A stretch of 64,000 bases of DNA from the NCBI RefSeq assembly GCF_001039355.2, contig NW_019774358.1:93293-157292 (forward strand), written 5' to 3'. Source of the DNA: Lingula anatina (taxonomy: Eukaryota; Brachiopoda; Lingulata; Lingulida; Lingulidae). Positions 1-12,244 of this stretch are shown here, in pieces. The stretch's first letter is position 1. Every line of letters starts with the position of its first letter. Made by a program: the position numbers and the translations under genes. Below the pieces are notes generated by a model that had not been told where the DNA came from, did not search any database, and saw nothing but the letters and a program-made list of their open reading frames with translations.

Positions 1-7
1 AAATGGT

Positions 8-30
8 CTCTCTCTCTCTCTCTCTCTCTG
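8..30. repeat. (CT)n microsatellite
   Basis: Run of CT dinucleotides at the window start, followed by more CT-rich sequence and then a foldback MITE. The same kind of CT run sits beside another copy of that MITE at 61401-61422. Confidence 0.8.
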
Positions 31-61
31 GTGTCTCACTTTCATCTCTCTGTCTCTATGA

Positions 62-275
62 CTGCATTCCCACAGATTTTAGATCAATCTATCCCTGTGG
101 GGAGTCTCACTAGATTACTGTCAGCTTAGCCGGCTTAAATGTCTGTCCTGCCTACTAAAAGCTGTAAGGGGGAAATTAACTTCCGCACGTGCTCGGCTGA
201 CAGCAATATAGTGTGAACCCCCAGGGAGTTAGGTCGATCCAGGTGGATCGATCTTAATCTGTGTCCATGCAATCC
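62..275. mobile_element. Foldback MITE, family 2 (copy 1)
   Basis: About 210 bp with imperfect terminal inverted repeats. The left end reads CATTCCCACAGATTTTAGAT and the right end contains GGATCGATCTTAATCTGTG, roughly its reverse complement. Inner parts (TGTGGGGAGTCTCACTAGAT, GGCTTAAATGTCTGTCCTGC) recur in opposite orientation in the copy at 61199-61391 and more weakly at 39118-39357. No coding capacity is seen, so it must be non-autonomous. The transposon superfamily is not clear. It lies in an intron or upstream region of the armadillo-repeat gene. Confidence 0.7.
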
Positions 276-530
276 ATCTCTAATTCTCTCACAAACATTC
301 ACATTTTCTTGGTTTATTTTGTGGACTGTTAATGTCACTATGAAGACACATCATTGCCAGACCTCCTGAATACTGTATCACTTACATCATCAGAGACCAG
401 AAGTCTTCCACAAGAGGTCTTGACACCAACTTTGTCACATCTTATAACAGTTCAGTAACAGCATCAATAAGATTTGGCATGCAAATTGTGGTCGGCCATT
501 TTCATCAGTTTTTACGCTTTCTCTTTCTAG

Positions 531-3500
531 AGTCCAACAAGACCACGATCCTGACCAGTGGCGCCATCAGGGCATTGGTTCGCCTCCTGGAAACAAAAAA
601 TTTTGAAGTTCAGTGCAACACATGTGGCTGTATCACTACTCTTGCCACTTCAGACAACAACAAACTGACCATCGCCAAGTCTGGCGCCATTAAACCATTA
701 CTCAGACTGGCCAAGAGCGCTGACATTCGCGTGCAGAGAAATGCAGCAGGAGCCATACTCAATCTTACACATTTACGTACGTGGAAAGCAGTAGGACAGA
801 CCTCCCTGTTTTTTAAAAGAACTTTAGACATCTGTTTGGTTTTTATGGCCCACAATGAGCATAAGACCTTTATATAAGCAAATAAGTTTAAAGCGTTGTC
901 TAAATCACCAGATGAGGGTAGGCCCAATACAAAACTGCTGAGAAAGTTACAGTCTTTTAGTCTGTTACGTTTCTGTTCAAGTCTCTGGTTATGGAGATGG
1001 AGACTAGTAAATTACTTTTGTAGTGATAAAACTAGTAATTAAGAACTAAAAAAAGGGGTGTAATTCAAATGATAATGGTGTGCCCATTTTATGAGATTTG
1101 AAAAATAATTAGTGTGATTTTAATTCCAGAATCTATTAGAAATGAACTGGTATCCAAAGGGGCAATGCCTATCCTAGTTGATGTTCTGCAATCTCGCGAC
1201 CCAGATATTCAATACTACTGCGCTGCGGCTCTCAGTAATATGGCCGTCAATGAGAAACATCGAGCCATGATGGTTGCCGTGGGTTACTATGATGTCATGG
1301 TACAGCTGATTAGTCTGGTTTCCTCTCCTGTGGTTAGGGTGAGTTGTTTTTAATAGTGTTTCTAAATTAAAGGATTTAGTTAAAAATATTAATATCTTAG
1401 AATTTGGAAATGTGTGTGTTAAGTAAGTTTTTTTTTAATATGAGTAGTTGTAAAGTACACTTATTCTAAATATGTTGTATTTTAAAGAGCATAATAATAA
1501 AAAACTACAAACTTGAGATAACTTTCTGTCTTGAACCTTATCTACTAATTGGAAATTTCTAATCAAATATTTAAAATCATACACAAAACATTGTTTTGGG
1601 AAAACAAAACCTACTGATTAGTGGCAAAGTATAACCATAAAATTCTCTTGGGAAAACTATGGGGAAGATAGAGATATCTCATAATTATTCTTCTTTTTCC
1701 TTAGGTACAGTGCCAAGCATGTCTAGCACTGAGAAATCTCGCCTCGGACGCAGACAATCAGCTGCTCATAGTTCGTCTTGGAGGACTAGGCGTCCTGCAT
1801 AAGATGATCAAAAGTGGAACGGGAGACATCCTCACCGCCGCCATTGCCTGTCTGCGCAATTTGTCCATACACAAGGCCAATGAGATTCCTATTATATCGC
1901 AAGATTTTCTGCCAGATCTCAGTAGGGTTGTGGCACAGATGGATAATTCTGAAGCACAACGCCACGCCGCCGGGACAATCAGAAATCTTGCAGCAGGGGA
2001 CCATATTAGGGTGAGGAATGCAGGGTTTAATTGTTGGAAAATTTTGGGGGATCATCAATGTGTGATATACAAATTTAAAGTGGGCCTATTTAATATGTGC
2101 CAATCTCACTGGATCCTATCACTTGTGTGCCTATTACCTGTTGGCCTATAGCTTGTAAGTCTATTGGTTGCGATTCTGTTGCCTGGAAGCCTCTTAACTG
2201 TACGTCATATTTCTGTTAAACAGAAGCATTAAACATAAAATTTTTATCGTGTGTTTGTGGGTGTGTGCCTGTGCATGCATACATGTACATGCTCTTTGCA
2301 ATGAACCAATTTTGACTGCTGATTCGTAGGTCAACCACAAATCTTACCCCACTGCTGTATTCGTCTATTCTAGGTATTAGCATCGTGTGGCTGTGTAGAT
2401 GCCCTGGCGGAGGTGTTGCTCACCCCTATCACTCCAGTCCCTGTACAGAGTGAGGTGTCCGCAGCATTAGCTGTGCTGGCTGATGAAGGTGAGTTCACAG
2501 AGCAGTTAGGCCATGATCATCATTATTATAATCGTTATTAACATCATCATCATCAACTTTATCATCATCAATATCATCATCATCATGAGCAGTAGCAACA
2601 TTCTTTGTCCTTGTTTGGAACAGACCAGAGTTGTTTCTGTTTGTTCCAAGCTCACAATTAGGCCACCTACTTTAAATGTTCAGTTTTACAGGCAACCAGC
2701 CAACAAGTGTTTTTTTCTGAAATCAAAAATTTTAAAATTCATGATGAAATTCGTAGTTACTAGTTTTTGATGTCAACCCAAAAAAAAATGAAAACTGAAG
2801 GTTGTATTATTTTATTCTTCCCTACTGATTTTCAGTTTTACTGACCACCAACCAGTTGAATGTGTTTTTAGTCTTTATAAAAATAAGACATTTCACATCA
2901 TTTATACTGAGAACAAAGGTTTTTTTTCATTTAACAAAAAATTAAAAGAAATTCCTTTACTATAACATTTTATTGCAGTCAGTAGGGAAATTTTGCAAGT
3001 GCCAAAATAGTTGATAAAAAAAACTTTCAGCAAATATTGCTTTATTTTCAAAAATGGCAGCCACCGGGCAGGTAAACCCGTAAATCGCTCTCTTGCTGTT
3101 GTTCAACACTTATTCCCAGTAGGTGTACCAAGCAGTAAATGACTGTGTTTATTTTTACAGATGACACAAAACAGCGACTTCTTGAGATTCAGGACGGTAA
3201 AGTGTTCAGCAAGCTGGTCTCCCTAGCTTCTCTGTCAAGAAACTCTGAAGTGCAGTACAATTGTGCAGGAACTATAGGGCAGATTGCCTTAGTTGGTAAG
3301 TACTCCATGTAAAATTATCCCTTGCCTTAGTTGGTAAGTACTCCATGTAATATTATCCCTTGCCTTAGTTGGTAAGTACTCCATGTAAACTTAGCCCTTG
3401 CCTTAGTTGGTAAGTACTCCATGTAATATTATCCCTTGCCTTAGTTGGTAAGTACTCCATGTAAAATTATCCCTTGCCTTAGTTGGTAAGTACTCCATGT

Positions 3501-4375
3501 AATATTATCCCTTGCCTTAGTTGGTAAGTACTCCATGTAATATTATCCCTTGCCTTAGTTGGTAAGTACTCCATGTAATATTATCCCTTGCCTTAGTTGG
3601 TAAGTACTCCATGTAAACTTATCCCTTGCCTTAGTTGAGAAGTATTCCATCTGAAACTGGTTGATTTGGTTGGCAAGTAATCCGTCTAAAACCATTGGTT
3701 GATGTGTATAACTGGTTTTAATTCTGCGAGTTTTTCTTCTCATATACTGACCTTATCTTCTTACCTTCCAGACATTGAAGAGGATCTGTTAGACAAAAAT
3801 ACTCCAGGTTTACTTCTCTACATTGACAAATTCCTTGGGAATCCTGAGCCCAGTTTTGTTCACATTGCCCTGTGGACTTTACAACAGCTGCTTAACAGTG
3901 AGTTATTTGATTTCATTTGTTAATGCTACAGAAAAGATAGCATAGGGCCTAGCTAAGAACAGACAACAGATGGTTAAAAATGACAGAATTTCATTTAATT
4001 AGCTCACCTGGAATTTCTGAACACCTCCTGTTTCATGAATTTCAACCAAAACTATCTTTTCCTTATTTTAATTAATAATTTTTTCTACGAAATTCATGAC
4101 ATAATTGTTGTTCTGTGACAAATTTCATTTAAGACATTAAACTAAAAAGTTAATCTAACATTAATGTCTAATCAACTTCAGAAGTTAATGAACTTTTATA
4201 TGGCATTTTAGACCCAAGCATTTAGCTTATTTTGTTCTTAATTTCAGACCCAAGCTTTAAAGAGAGTTTCATGACTGAGACACGTTTGCATAAACTTCTG
4301 GAGGACATCCTCTCCTCCAATACCTCACAGGCTATCAAGGAGCTGGCTGGAAATGTGATACAGAAAATGCACTAA
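531..4375 (+). CDS. Armadillo-repeat protein, Vac8-like (3' part)
   Basis: Seven exons fit splice consensus and join in frame: 531-776, 1130-1338, 1705-2010, 2374-2488, 3161-3295, 3772-3897 and 4248-4375 (stop TAA 4373-4375). They give 420 C-terminal residues; the 5' exons lie before the window, since the first exon starts after an AG acceptor with two bases of a split codon. The protein is a string of about 40-residue armadillo repeats with signatures such as SGAIRALVRLL, SGAIKPLLRLA, KGAMPILVDVL and RHAAGTIRNLA. The closest family I recognise is Vac8-like (yeast vacuolar and multi-ARM proteins); other multi-ARM families remain possible. Such proteins are binding scaffolds without catalysis, and the partner cannot be read from sequence. 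The fifth exon's donor is embedded in a tandem repeat. ARM fold is secure; the Vac8-like name is moderate. Confidence 0.82.
2513..2587. repeat. (ATC)n-like microsatellite
   Basis: Imperfect ATC/ATT trinucleotide run in an intron of the armadillo-repeat gene. It creates a low-complexity isoleucine-rich open frame that is not coding. Confidence 0.8.
3286..3665 (+). repeat. 38-bp minisatellite of an exon end plus splice donor
   Basis: Ten tandem units with a 38-bp period begin at 3286, 3324, 3362, 3400, 3438, 3476, 3514, 3552, 3590 and 3628. Each starts GCCTTAGTTGGTAAGTACTC. The first unit is the real end of the exon at 3161-3295 with its GTAAGT donor. Units 2-9 keep an intact GTAAGT; unit 10 has decayed to GAGAAGT. 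The array is therefore an expansion of an exon-intron border. Reading through the first donor meets an in-frame TAA after GKYSM. Confidence 0.95.
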
Positions 4376-6210
4376 AGATGTAACACAGCATTCTATTGGC
4401 TGATATTATTTCACCAGATTGTTACACGGCCTCTCATTGGTGGTTAAAGTAAGGCTTACATGTACCGTAAATTTTCATTGGTGACATGTAACATTGTATC
4501 CTACTGGTGATTGCTGTAAAGCCCCTTTGTAACATGGCGTCTCATTGGTGAAGTAGAGCAACAGTTTGCTACGTGCAGTCTCATTGGTAGAGATGCATTC
4601 TGTTTGGAGGGAATGCGAGAAGCTTTGGGGAATTTAGAAATATTGTAGCAGTGATACCAGTTTATATGCTGATATTACATTAATTGAAATGATAATTCTC
4701 TAATTGACATTATTAATAGAAGACTAAAATCCTGCATCTTGTTAAGGTAACGGCAGAAGTCTGGATGTGTCAAATAAAATCCCTCCATTTATGAGCTTGG
4801 GTAGGAATACAGTATGTTGTAGTCACTAGTGATTTCCGGTTGTACTGAAAGATGTAACAAATTTGCTCGAGGAGAGCAGAAGAACTAAGCAAAGTATGCA
4901 ATCTGATTTTCCATTAGTGAATTTGCAGTATTTGAAATCCTTATTGGTTAGTATGGTTTCTTATGCTGCCGGCTGTAGGTGAATAAGACTGCCCTGCTTT
5001 TTGGAAAATTTTTGCGAAATAAAAGATGAGGATTAGTTATAAAGTGAAAATTAGGCCATTGGGAAGTGAACAGTAGAGATTTCAGAATTAATACAAACAA
5101 GGAATTAATTGTGAAAAAGTAAATCATTTCTAAGAAGATTTTTTTTTTTTCTATGAGGCATGACGTATCAACTCGGATGTCAAAGCTCGTGTTGAGGGGC
5201 CAGAAATGTAATTAGGGAATTGTGAAGGGTTTAATCCTCATGCCTCATAAGTGAGAAAAAAAAAAAAACATTGTGCCTCTTTGTTAATGATTTCCCTTTT
5301 TTGTCGAAGAAAGAATTGTTACAGTGGTCTCTTTTGTGTCAGGTTTTCATTTAATTTAATTTCCCTCCTTTTGGGGAAGTTTAAAAAAAGAAAATCAAAT
5401 TTTATTATTTATTATTTTTGTGTGGAAATTGAAATGATATTAAGACAATGCCTCATTCTTGATCTCTTAAGTTTCAATCTAATGATTTTAATTGTGAATT
5501 AAAGGTTCACATGTGAATGTTGAGAGAGCATTTACTGCTTAGCTTCTAATTATAATCATTGTTGATTTTATGTACAATATATGTTTTTTATTAAGAAGCA
5601 ACAGTGATAACTGTTTCATAGGGAGTGAATAGTACTGAGTGAAATTTTGTTCTAGCCAAAACTACTATTGATTTTTGAGCTTTGAACATAAATGCTAACA
5701 ATTTTAACCATTTTATTTGACCAACTAAATAATTTGTTTACCATTTTAGCTTTTTAAGTTGAATCCATGACAGGATGGTTGAATAAATATTTTGTTAGTG
5801 TCTTTGGCCCATCTTTGTTGCAATGAGCTTATGCTTGAAATACCTAATTCTGACAGAAAGCCAAAGTTATCTTAATTATATGGTACTAGATAAAGAAACA
5901 ACATGAATTTTGTCTAATTTTGCCAATTATAGATACAAATAAGTAACTAAGAATTATGTGAAAACTTTGTCTTTATAAGTAATTATGTGTCTTGAACATT
6001 TGTTTTGGTGCATTTATGAGTGGTTGTTGTGGACTCTTTTTGTATTATGGTGCACTTAGAAATACAGAATTTTTGTGCTGTGTTGTACATCACAGTTTCA
6101 TCATTAGATGAAAGTGAGCTCAGTTTGTATTATAATAGTGTGATGTTTGTGTTTTCAAGTGTTCCTTTTGTGCAATATTAATAAACAACTGCTATTTATA
6201 CAATGTCAGG
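4376..6210 (+). other. Likely 3' UTR of the armadillo-repeat gene
   Basis: AT-rich non-coding sequence after the TAA stop. A canonical AATAAA at 6180-6185 is the best candidate polyadenylation signal, giving a 3' UTR of about 1.8 kb. An AAATAAAAG near 5020 is an earlier alternative. Between about 4,380 and 4,640 there are repeated CTCATTGGTG-like phrases (TCTCATTGGTGG, TTTCATTGGTGA, TCTCATTGGTGA, TCTCATTGGTAG), a degenerate tandem pattern. Confidence 0.5.
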
Positions 6211-8286
6211 TATGAAATTGTGAAGTGTTCAATTACCTGACTAAGCAAGCACCTCCAACTTCACAAATTCATGGAACACATTCAAAATGAGGAAAAAATG
6301 AGTGAGATTTTTCCATTTTGGAAAAGAGTGGATTAGGATGTACAGGCAGACTATCTAATGCGGTGCAGCAAGAAATAAAAGAATTTATCCATGGATATTT
6401 TCTCATAAATTCTCTAGAATTACAGTACAGCACTATGTATTTTTTTTTTATTTGCTATGTTTTGCATATTGCATTTGCATTACTTTGTAAGATGGTATTC
6501 TCGAGTTTCACTGCTAAGTAAAATGTTAGTGGATTCTCACACACGTTCTAGTCATGTTTTAGACAGACTATTTCCATTACTATGCCATGCATTTGCTAGT
6601 GGGTGTAAGCTTTTATTTCTCAGGAGTAAGGTAAAGAAATGGAAAAAGAGATAAATAGAAAGAGCAGTGAGTTGAATGACACATTAACTCAACACACTAT
6701 CATTTTTATTTACCTATGCATTTATTTATTCACTTATTTTCATTGTTTTTTAGCAGTTTATCACTCTGTTGTGGGGAAAAGAGTTTAGATTTATGTGATG
6801 AACAGTTTTAATTGAATATTGTGAGTAATGACAGATGTTTTTGTACATACTTCAATAGTGACCCTGTACTGTATGGAAAAATATTTTGTTTCCTTTATTG
6901 GTGACAGTTAACAATCACATATAGTACTACAATACCTCTAAACACTACCGAAAATTAAAGGGAGATATTTTGCTCATTATTTTTAAGATGTAAATATTTA
7001 CTATTTAAATCATTATATGCCTGTATTATTGTGATTATTACTGTTTAATTATTATTATTACTATTATTTTTTCACCTAAATTGATTGCATCACTGCCAGA
7101 GATACAAAAAAACTTTCCACCATTTTCTTATTGCAAGTGTTGAGAGCGGGGATCAGATTATATTTTTAGACAATTTGGAATAATTCCGTTTCAGTATTTC
7201 AGTTCTTTTCATAGGGCATGTTTTACAATTTAATTTCATTCATTACTTCCAATAAAAACCTATATGATTTGCCATTGTTTATTATTACTTTGACATCATT
7301 CTAGAAATTTGCCCAGTTGAAGTGATGTGTATTTTCTTGAATTGATTATATACCTGCTCATTCTCTGGGGGTCAGAACAGCCTTAATCAAATTATCTGTT
7401 TGTGGCTAAAGTTCATAAGAGTAGTGTTGGAATTTAATGTTTCATTTGTATCAATATGTTTTATTATTATATGATAGACAACCAAGTGTCATTTTGTTTT
7501 CACTATCAGTATGTACTATGTATATTTCTAGTGGATGTTTTTGTAAAATTGGTTTTTCTTGTCAATAATAGTGTTTTTACAACAAGCCAGTATACTTTTT
7601 TATTGCTATTGCTCATAAGTCATTTTCTTGTNAAAAAAAAAAAAAAAAAAAAAAAAAAGGCTTACAAGGTACCCCAGTTTACAAATATGTTTGGGGGCTT
7701 ACATAGCAAAACAAGAAAGATTTGACATTTCGACACATTTTCCGTAACTATTAATGCATCCAGACCCAAAAACTGACTAAAGCAAGATCTTTGATTGAAG
7801 TAAACCTGTTTCTTTTTGATGCCCATCAAGCTGTACAGTTTTTCGTAAAGTGTCCGTAAATGAGAGAAAAACATAAGCCGGTTAATTGTTACTACCTGCA
7901 TAATTAATCATTATTATAATTGCTATTGAATTCAAACCTGAAAAGACTATACCTTCATTTTTCTTATGTTAGAATAATTTAACTTTTTCTATTTTAAAAT
8001 CTAAAGATTCAAACCTGAAAACATTTTTACTTTTGTATTTTAGAATTTAAGTTTTAACTTAAAATTGTACAATCTCATATCCACTGCCCATTGACTGTTA
8101 CTGTAATAAATCAACATTTATTTATTACCAGTTATCTATTACATCAAATGCACACGTGCAGTAAACAATAAGCCTGTATTCATATTTTATCCAATCAAAA
8201 CACGGTAAGTGCGCTGCTGCGGAGCACGGGACTCGTGTAGTTATTTATTTATTTGTAGCAGTAGGGCAGGTAAGGTAAGCTGGAAA
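6211..8286. other. Intergenic region with a contig join
   Basis: AT-rich sequence between the armadillo-repeat gene and HMG-CoA lyase. I see no coding exon. A single N at 7632 is followed by about 26 A, which looks like a low-quality join at a homopolymer; unlike other joins here I see no duplicated flank. The promoter and 5' UTR of the HMG-CoA lyase gene should lie in the last few hundred bases. Confidence 0.6.
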
Positions 8287-11200
8287 ATGGTTGTACAGAC
8301 TGCGAGTAAAAGCGTGTGTTTAATGACTGCCGGCAGAAGACTGTTCAATCTATCGAGGCAGCTTACGAGAGGATATACCACTGGAGCGGTATGTATTGAT
8401 GACAGCTTTTTTTATGCGTAATAAATAGTTCAAAATTACCAAAAAATGCATGCTCTGAAAACGTACTGTATGTGGCCATACTGGATATCAATAAGTACGT
8501 GTACCATACCTCTAGACTACTATAAAACTATTAATAAGTATGTTTTGAGTATTTAAATTATAGAGTTTCAGCTCAGGCAAATGCCCCTGACACTTAAATT
8601 TATCGTCGTTGTTCTTCTGACCTTTAACTCGGGTCGCGCACCGACTGATAAGATCCCCCACCCAGTGATTCAGTTTTAACAAAAACACTTAACGATATCA
8701 TCTTATCACTCTTGTTATTGTTATTTACTAGTGGCCTGGATTGCCTTCCTTTGTGAAGGTGGTTGAAGTGGGACCCAGGGACGGACTGCAAAATGAAAAG
8801 GTAATATATACATGTATATATATAAAATATATCATCAGTGGTTTAAATTAATAGGCACATTTTTTAAGTATTTTTCCCAAAGGGGATTTTCTTTTTCTCT
8901 GTTATTTGATCAGATAAGGTCCAGACACTGCACTTTCATTTGTTCTAATGATCTCTATATATATATATATGTGTTGTTTGTTGTCTAGGAGATTGTCTCC
9001 ACAGAAACAAAGATAAAGTTCATAGACCTGCTGTCGGCGTCTGGACTACCTGTGATAGAGGCGACAAGCTTTGTCTCTGCAAAATGGGTGCCGCAGGTGG
9101 GTCACAGTGATTGATCTTATATTTAGAACATGGCACTTGCTTCAAATTTTTATGCAGTCACCAAAATGAATTTAAAAAATTAAAGCATTTCTGTAAGTTA
9201 AGAAGCAGCAGTGGCAGTACACATGTTACTTAGTCATAAAGTAGTAGTAGTAGCAGCAGTTTTAGTAGTAGTAGTATTAGAACTGTGTAGTAGAAGTTGT
9301 CAGAATCACACATTTCATATAAAATGAAGGAAGACACATTATCACTGCATGTATATTTCAGATGGGAGACCATCACGAGGTTTTAAATGGAATCCACAAA
9401 AAGAGCGGTGTGACATATTCTGTGCTTACTCCAAATGTGAGAGGTTTCAATGATGCTGTAGGTATATCTTCCTTATAATGATAATAGTGACATAATGGCA
9501 CACTTAACACATTCACAAATATGGAATAGGGGCAAGTTTCTTCAACAGGCAGTCTATTCGACATGGAATGCCCAATTATTTTCTGCTTGTGCTTGTTACA
9601 TTGTAGTTCTCAGGCTCTGCTGATATACTAGAGGGGTATTTGCCATCCATTTGTATACAGAATTTTGTTGTGATCATGGGTAGGTAGCTGTCACAAAAGT
9701 TGTGTTCACATCAGAGCTAAATTTAATGCTGAAAATAGACTTAACTGGCATCACCATTTAACTTCTTATTGCATTTCCAGAAAGCTTCTGGGGCTTCTGA
9801 GGTAGCAGTGTTTGGAGCAGCAAGTGAAACATTTAGTCAGTAAGTTGCTTAATTCATGGTTTTAAGTTCTATATTTTGAAAGTTGAAGACTTTTTGAATT
9901 GATACATGTGTATAAATTTTCTTAATACTATTTTTCCAATGGACATATATGTTCTAACAAAATAAATATTGCTGCCTCTTCACGAGGACTTTTATGGATC
10001 ACCATTATCGCTTAACCTAATAAATCATCTGAATGTTGAGGCATCCATTACAAGAGATCTACCTTTTTTCAGAAGACGAGGGTAAAGGGGTTGTGTGACT
10101 CAAGTTTCATCTTTGGAACCGCTCTGTTTTTATAAACTGATTTACCATATTTATTTGTAATATGATTTAAACTTTCAGAAAGAACATTAATTGTTCCGTA
10201 GATGAAAGTATCAGTAGGTTCACTGAGGTATCCCAGGCAGCTAAAGAGGCAGGCATACCAGTCAGGGGGTGAGTTGGAACCTTTCCCAAGAAAGGAGGTT
10301 GCTTTCATAGATATTGGTTTGTCATTTTAAATAGACAAGATATCTCAAAAGGTTATTCACAGATTTGATAAAATGCTCCAATTAGACAGTTGTTCTCTTT
10401 GATTTGTGATCATTGACCAGTTGAAACTCTTAACACAAATATGCTGTGTTAAAATTAAAATCTGACATTAAGTGAAAAATATTGAAACTGTCATCAAGGT
10501 CATGGAATATTTTATGGCAGTCATTCACCCTGTTTGATCTGAACATTTCAGATATGTCTCCTGTGTTGTCGGGTGCCCGTATGAGGGTCCAGTGCCACCG
10601 CAGAAGGTGGCTGAGGTCAGTTGATGTTTTCATTGAACACATCATATGTTCTACTCCACCACTTCCAACACAGAATTCTCAAAAATGACCAACACACTCA
10701 CCACTGTCACAGCTAACACACTCACCACTGTCACAGCTAACACACTCACCCAGGACACCCCCAACACATCTGTCACACCCAATATATATCAGTGTCCCAC
10801 CTTTCTCACTTAATGTGACACATCTATCACACTCAATTTGTCACACCTAACACACTAAATTTGTCACACCTAACACACCATGCTCAGCATACTGAATGTG
10901 TCACACCTTACTCAATCAATGTGTCACACCTAATACACTCAATGTGTCACACCTAACACACTCTACCACCACACCACAGTCACCAGTTTCAACATTATCT
11001 TTTGAAATCCTCCAGGTGGCCAAGAAGCTGCTGGACCTTGGCTGTCATGAGATTTCCCTTGGAGACACCATAGGAGTGGGGACTCCTGCCTCTATTAAAG
11101 CCATGCTGGAGGAAGTCAAGAGGGCAGTCCCTGTGGAAAAACTGGCCATCCACTGCCATAACACATACGGGCAGGCACTGGCTAATATATTTGCTGCTTT

Positions 11201-12227
11201 ACAGGTAGGTGTGAACCTGTTGTTTGGATTTTATTGTGTTATGAGCAATAAGATTTTGTTTGATGTAAATTGTTATGAAATTATTTATCTTTCTCTGATG
11301 GACTTTTAAGAGCCAAATATGAAGATGATTAGAAAAATTGTCCTTGCTTCTCACCAGCCCAATTACAATTAATGCAGTCACTGAACTCACTTCACACACT
11401 ATCTCACATCTCACCTAACATGGTGTCTTTTGTAACACAGCCACCATATGTCACCTTATACAAATACTGTCTCACTAAACACAACACACCTTTCAAAACC
11501 ACTGTCTTCCCAGCACAATATCTATTTAACACCACTCACCTAACACAACCTCTGCATCTCACCCTACACCACAATTCTGGGTCTCACCCAATACAACCAC
11601 CCAGACTCACCCAACACAACCACTTTGTCTCACCTAACACAACCTGTCTGTCTCACCCAACACAACCTGTCTGTCTCGCCTAATACGATCAACTTTTTTC
11701 TCTTCAGATGGGTGTATCAGTGGTAGACAGCTCAGCAGCAGGGCTGGGAGGATGCCCCTATGCTAAGGGAGCTACAGGAAATGTGGCCACTGAAGATGTA
11801 CTCTATATGCTACATGGTTTAGGAATTAAAACAGTAAGATTGTTTGGCTTATGTATAATTATCAGACTTTGATGGATATGAGGTTGAATAAGTTAATTTG
11901 AATTAATGGGCTTTGGATACAGAACCTGTTATGCTCAGTCAGTGGGCACTGGGGGACACAACAAAAGGGTGTCTGCCTCCCTCTTCCCTTTTAATATGGC
12001 AGATGCAGCTACCACTTAAAATATAACAATATAAAAAGGTTGATGGAATTTAATTGAACTTATTCTGTTTTCTAGGAAAAATGGATCATTTCTTTCCTTA
12101 TCACAACATTATTACTGTTTTTCAGGGAGTTGACCTACAGAAAGTTATTGAGGCAGGTGCTTTTATCTCAAAAGCTCTGGGACGGAAGACAAATTCCATG
12201 GTAGGCCAGGCCAAGAGTCACCTTTGA
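8287..12227 (+). CDS. HMGCL: Hydroxymethylglutaryl-CoA lyase
   Basis: Cleaves HMG-CoA to acetoacetate and acetyl-CoA, the last step of ketone-body formation and leucine breakdown. Ten exons join in frame: 8287-8388, 8732-8800, 8989-9096, 9362-9457, 9781-9839, 10179-10268, 10552-10615, 11016-11204, 11708-11833 and 12126-12227. They total 1005 nt and 334 aa (human enzyme 325). Family residues are all present: [10 protein letters not shown] with R50 and D51, the metal-binding IHCHNTYGQ with H242 and H244, and the active-site loop [10 protein letters not shown] with C275; each sits exactly nine positions after its human counterpart. The first 30 or so residues are rich in K, R, S and T with no acidic residue, as in a mitochondrial presequence. 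The C-terminus is SHL, a PTS1-like tripeptide where human has CKL. Exon 4 must end at a non-consensus GTAGGT donor to keep frame. It converges with lipin. Confidence 0.96.
10688..10975 (+). repeat. CA-rich minisatellite in HMGCL intron 7
   Basis: Degenerate tandem repeat of phrases such as CACACTCACCACTGTCACAG and TGTCACACCTAACACACTC. It sits just before exon 8 and resembles the array in intron 8. Confidence 0.85.
11370..11695 (+). repeat. CA-rich minisatellite in HMGCL intron 8
   Basis: Degenerate array with units like TCTCACCCAACACAACCTG. Together with the intron 7 array it brackets exon 8. The 103-residue open frame here is a product of the repeat and not a gene. Confidence 0.85.
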
Positions 12228-12244
12228 CCTCTGACCTTTGACCT
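12225..12244 (-). promoter_or_regulatory. Triple nuclear-receptor half-site, DR1 spacing
   Basis: TGACCT-C-TGACCT-T-TGACCT: three perfect AGGTCA half-sites (on the minus strand) each separated by one base, the DR1 arrangement bound by RXR heterodimers, HNF4 and COUP-TF. The first TGA is the HMGCL stop codon. Another CCTTTGACCTACATCTGG follows about 30 bases on as part of a short tandem duplication. Function is inferred only. Confidence 0.4.

Noticed and set aside
3286-3665. CRISPR-like array of regular repeats
   Set aside because: The units are contiguous copies of the whole 38 bp with no unique spacers, in a eukaryotic intron; it is a minisatellite of a splice site.
11372-11683. 103-codon frame rich in Thr, His and Pro
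   Set aside because: Lies wholly in the intron 8 minisatellite of HMGCL.
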